From: Hyphomicrobiales bacterium
GTDB taxonomy: Bacteria > Pseudomonadota > Alphaproteobacteria > Rhizobiales > Beijerinckiaceae
Assembly: GCA_900470095.1 (NCBI GenBank)
Contig: UBZM01000003.1
Span: forward strand, 42,165-106,164
Direction of reading: 5' to 3'
Length of the DNA stretch: 64,000 nt
Shown: positions 61,379 through 64,000 of the stretch, piece after piece
Layout of the letters: every line of letters begins with the position of its first letter
How positions within the stretch are numbered: the stretch's first letter is position 1
Program-made: the position numbers and the translations under genes
Notes under the pieces: model-generated
What the model saw: only the letters and a program-made list of their open reading frames with translations
What the model was told of the DNA's origin: nothing
Databases searched by the model: none

Positions 61379-62611
61379 ATGAGCGATCATCTCGACGATC
61401 TCGAAATCCGCACCGCCGACGCGCGCGAGGCCGATCTCTTCGCCAGGTTGAGACCGGTGCTCGCAGCTGCCTTGTCGGCGCCCGCCTATGCCGAGCGGCT
61501 GAAGGGTCTCAACCCGGCGGCGATCACCGACCGCAACGCGTTGTCGCGGTTGCCGGTGCTCCGCAAGGCGGACCTGCCGGCACTGCACAGGGGCAACCCA
61601 CCCTTCGGCGGTTTCGTGCCGACATCGCCAGGGTCCTTTGGCCGGTTGTTCACCTCGCCCGGCCCGATCTTCGAGCCCGAGGGCACGGGAGCCGACCCCT
61701 GGGGCGCGGCGCGCGGGCTCTTTGCGGCGGGTTTCCGTCACGGCGATATCGTCATCAATACCTTCAGCTACCACCTGACGCCGGGTGGGTTCATCATGGA
61801 TTCCGCTGCACGCGCACTTGGATGCGCGGTGATACCAGCCGGTCCGGGCAATACCGAGCAGCAGATGGAGGTGATCTCGGCCTATCGGCCGCAGGCCTAT
61901 GCCGGCACGCCGGATTTCCTGAAGATCCTGATCGAGGCCGCCGAGGCGCGGGGAGTCGATATCGCCTGCATCAAGCGTGCGGTGGTGTCGGGTGCTGCCT
62001 TCCCGCCCTCCCTGCAGGCCTGGGTCAGGGAGCGCGGCATCGATGCCTATCAGCTCTATGCCACCGCCGATATCGGCGTCATCGCCTATGAGACATCGGC
62101 GCGCGAAGGCATGCTGCTGAATGAGAACCTGATCGTCGAGATCGTGCGGCCGGGCACTGGTGATCCTGTCGCCGAAGGGGAGGTTGGCGAGATCGTCGTC
62201 ACCAATCTCGATCCGCACCACCCGCAGATCAGGCTGGCCGTCGGGGATCTCACGGCCGTGCTGCCGGGCGCGAGCGCCTGCGGCCGGAGCAATACGCGCA
62301 TCAAGGGCTGGATGGGGCGCGCCGACCAGACCGCCAAGATCAAGGGCATGTTCGTGCGCCCCGAGCAGGTCGCCGAAATCGCCAGGCGTCATGCGGAGAT
62401 CGCCAAGCTCCGGTTGGTCATCGGCCGCGCCAACGAACTCGACACGATGACGCTCAAGGCCGAGATCTATGCCGAGCCGGCCGGACTCGTCGATGCGATG
62501 TCCTCGACCTTGCAGCAAGTGACCAAGCTCAAGGGAGCGGTGGAGATCCTGCCGCTCGGGGCATTGCCCAATGACGGCAAGGTCATCGCCGACGAGCGGC
62601 CGGTGGGGTAG
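61379..62611 (+). CDS. Phenylacetate-CoA ligase-like adenylate-forming enzyme
   Basis: A 410-residue AMP-binding ligase of the PaaK type. The adenylation P-loop region is FGRLFTSPGPIFEPEGTG, the pocket YAGTPDFLKILIEAAEARGV, and the A5-like motif YQLYATADIGVIAYE. The C-terminal domain (RADQTAKIKGMFVRPEQVAE) resembles PaaK. The usual SSGTTG is changed to TSPGPIFEPEG, as I recall in a branch found at the end of such transporter operons. It probably activates the imported acid. It is the last gene of the run starting at 53082. Confidence 0.85.
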   Translation: MSDHLDDLEIRTADAREADLFARLRPVLAAALSAPAYAERLKGLNPAAITDRNALSRLPVLRKADLPALHRGNPPFGGFVPTSPGSFGRLFTSPGPIFEPEGTGADPWGAARGLFAAGFRHGDIVINTFSYHLTPGGFIMDSAARALGCAVIPAGPGNTEQQMEVISAYRPQAYAGTPDFLKILIEAAEARGVDIACIKRAVVSGAAFPPSLQAWVRERGIDAYQLYATADIGVIAYETSAREGMLLNENLIVEIVRPGTGDPVAEGEVGEIVVTNLDPHHPQIRLAVGDLTAVLPGASACGRSNTRIKGWMGRADQTAKIKGMFVRPEQVAEIARRHAEIAKLRLVIGRANELDTMTLKAEIYAEPAGLVDAMSSTLQQVTKLKGAVEILPLGALPNDGKVIADERPVG

Positions 62612-62687
62612 GAGGCTCTCCGCCTCTCGAGGGCCAGCCCGGCGGCATACCGGCGCGCTTTGAAACGCTCCTACGGCGTTGCGGCCT

Positions 62688-63389
62688 TTACCAGGAGATC
62701 GGCGCCTCGCCCTTCGCCACCAACCATTCATTCGCCCGGCTGAACGGTTTCGACCCGAAGAAGCCCCGCCGAGCCGAAAGCGGCGATGGATGTGCGCTGG
62801 CGATCACGTGATGCCGGCGCTCATCGATCAGGCCGCGCTTGGCCTGCGCCGGAGCGCCCCAGAGCAGGAAAACGACATGCGGACGCGAGGTCGAGACAGC
62901 GGTGATGATCGCGTCCGTGACCGCCCCCCAGCCGAGCGAGAGATGCGAGCCCGCCTTGCTCGCGCCTTCGCGGACCGTGAGGGCCGTGTTGAGCAGGAGC
63001 ACACCCTGCGAGGCCCAGGATGACAGGTCGCCGCTCACCGGTGCGACCTGGCCGAGATCCTCGGCTCGCTCCTTGTAGATATTGACCAGGGACCGTGGCA
63101 GGGGCGGCGGGCCGACATAGGAAAAGGCAAGGCCGTTGGCATGGCCGGGTGTCGGATAGGGGTCCTGGCCGAGAACGAGCGCGCGCACCGTCTCTAGCGG
63201 CGTTTCCGCGAGGGCTGCGAATAGCCGCTCAGGTGCGGGCGCCACGACATGCCCGGCCGCGCGCTCCGCATCGGCCGCAGCAGCCGCTCGCTCTGCCGTT
63301 CCTCCGGGACGGAAAACAGCGAGATCGCGCCAGCCCTTGCTTGCCGGACTGGTCAAAAAGCGCGTCAGCGCCGCTGCATAGCCACTCAC
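62688..63389 (-). CDS. ung: Uracil-DNA glycosylase, family 1
   Basis: A 233-residue base-excision repair enzyme that removes uracil from DNA. The water-activating motif is LGQDPYPTPGHANGLAFS with the catalytic Asp. The second motif is HPSPLSARRGFFGSKPFSRA, and LLLNTALTVREGASKAGSH lies between them; all match family 1. The N-terminal 40 residues are Ala-rich and not conserved. The GTG start at 63389 overlaps the stop of the upstream 5'-nucleotidase-type gene by 4 nt, indicating coupling. Confidence 0.95.
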   Translation of the reverse strand: MSGYAAALTRFLTSPASKGWRDLAVFRPGGTAERAAAAADAERAAGHVVAPAPERLFAALAETPLETVRALVLGQDPYPTPGHANGLAFSYVGPPPLPRSLVNIYKERAEDLGQVAPVSGDLSSWASQGVLLLNTALTVREGASKAGSHLSLGWGAVTDAIITAVSTSRPHVVFLLWGAPAQAKRGLIDERRHHVIASAHPSPLSARRGFFGSKPFSRANEWLVAKGEAPISW

Positions 63390-64000
63390 TTCAGGACGGC
63401 CCGCCCTTCGACCTTTGCGTCGACCGTGCCGAGCCGGCGCAGATAGACCATGACCTCGTTCGCCATGAGCTTGCCGTCGGTCAGGCCGAGCAGTGTCCGG
63501 CCGCGGCCAAGCGCAGTGTAGCCATCGCCGCCTTCCAGCATGAAGTTGTTGGAGGCGACCGTGTACTTGCCGGTGGTCTCGATCGGCTTGCCGTCGACCG
63601 TGACGGCCGTGACGCGCGAGCCTTGCGGCTGCTTGAGATCGGCCTCGAAGCTGAGCCCCGAGACGACGGGGAAGCGCCCCGCGCCTTGCGGCGCATCCCT
63701 CAGTCCGTTCTCGATCGCGTCCTTCACGTCCTTGCCGGTGATCTCGACCATCACGGTGGCGTTGCCGAAGGGCAGCTCGCTCAACACATCGCGCCGGGTG
63801 ACCTTGTGGCCAGCGGCGTATTGCTTGTTGGCCCGGATGCCGCCGGCATTGGTGATGGCGAGCTGGGCGCCGGTTGCGGTGCGGATCGCGTCGGCAATCA
63901 GGTTGCCGATCGCGGTTTCCTGCGTGCGGATCACGCTGGTGCGGGAATCGAGCGGGGCGGCGAGCGTCGCGATTTCGATGTCGAGTTCCTTCGACAGCTC
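63386..64000 (-). CDS. 5'-nucleotidase/2',3'-cyclic phosphodiesterase family protein, C-terminal part
   Basis: The last 204 residues of a protein whose start lies beyond the right edge. The substrate-binding C-terminal domain of UshA/CpdB-type enzymes is clear: SVIRTQETAIGNLIADAIRT, ITNAGGIRANKQYAAG, VLSELPFGNATVMVEITG and YTVASNNFMLEGGDGYTALG, where the aromatic and Gly-rich loop stacks the nucleobase. The metal-binding N-terminal domain is outside the window. Such enzymes are periplasmic and release nucleosides and phosphate. Its end overlaps ung by 4 nt. Confidence 0.92.
   Translation of the reverse strand, partial: ELSKELDIEIATLAAPLDSRTSVIRTQETAIGNLIADAIRTATGAQLAITNAGGIRANKQYAAGHKVTRRDVLSELPFGNATVMVEITGKDVKDAIENGLRDAPQGAGRFPVVSGLSFEADLKQPQGSRVTAVTVDGKPIETTGKYTVASNNFMLEGGDGYTALGRGRTLLGLTDGKLMANEVMVYLRRLGTVDAKVEGRAVLK

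Overview
The window is high-GC, gene-dense chromosomal DNA from an alphaproteobacterium, most likely of the order Hyphomicrobiales (Rhizobiales). A Bosea-like genus is my best guess. This rests on gene content (fused indolepyruvate:ferredoxin oxidoreductase, ETFB-type methyltransferase, secA/parvulin/argJ neighbourhood, TAXI-TRAP with DUF1850) and on palindromic intergenic repeats typical of the order. It is inference, because there is no rRNA here to check. I see no tRNA, rRNA, CRISPR array, insertion sequence, phage gene or integration scar.

Layout. 0-3.2 kb: the tail of an unidentified gene, a secreted subtilase and two tiny exported proteins. 3.2-8.3 kb: a fosmidomycin-resistance-type MFS pump, a glycosyltransferase coupled to a protein methyltransferase, and a 3-hydroxybutyrate dehydrogenase/patatin pair. 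8.4-12.3 kb: zur, ispG and kup. 12.5-14.5 kb: a minus-strand GNAT/cupin/glyoxalase II operon, with a divergent methyltransferase followed by accA. 16.7-19.3 kb: an L,D-transpeptidase and an outer-membrane beta-barrel. 19.3-26.2 kb: secA (minus), then parvulin, argJ, an EamA transporter and mutT.

26.3-31.4 kb is a seven-gene minus-strand zinc module: a newly called 49-residue His-rich membrane microprotein, then znuC, znuB, znuA, a COG0523 GTPase, a WD40 protein and a 99-residue protein. Two copies of a shared AT-rich motif, candidate Zur boxes, lie before the microprotein and between znuB and znuA. The likely sensor, Zur, is encoded at 8.4 kb in the same window.

31.5-37.4 kb carries a periplasmic glucan protein (OpgD/G) and a TAXI-type TRAP transporter with DUF1850. 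37.5-44.8 kb is a nitrile/amide degradation block: a gamma-glutamyltransferase-fold hydrolase, an amidase, cobalt-type nitrile hydratase alpha and beta, and their activator. A secreted beta-propeller-like protein follows, then a NicO nickel/cobalt transporter with a DUF1007 partner that could supply the metal. 45-52.8 kb holds the 1185-residue indolepyruvate oxidoreductase behind a perfect palindromic operator, a LysE exporter, a divergent HxlR regulator/MFS pump pair around a 35-bp perfect palindrome, a Crp/Fnr regulator and a DUF4239 membrane protein. 53-62.6 kb is a branched-chain-amino-acid-type ABC uptake operon bracketed by two adenylate-forming CoA ligases, suggesting import and activation of an organic acid. 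The end carries uracil-DNA glycosylase and the 3' part of a 5'-nucleotidase-family gene.

The most interesting points are the zinc module with its microprotein and shared operator, the two large palindromic operators, the cobalt/nitrile hydratase block, and a two-hairpin repeat present twice, each time between convergent genes.
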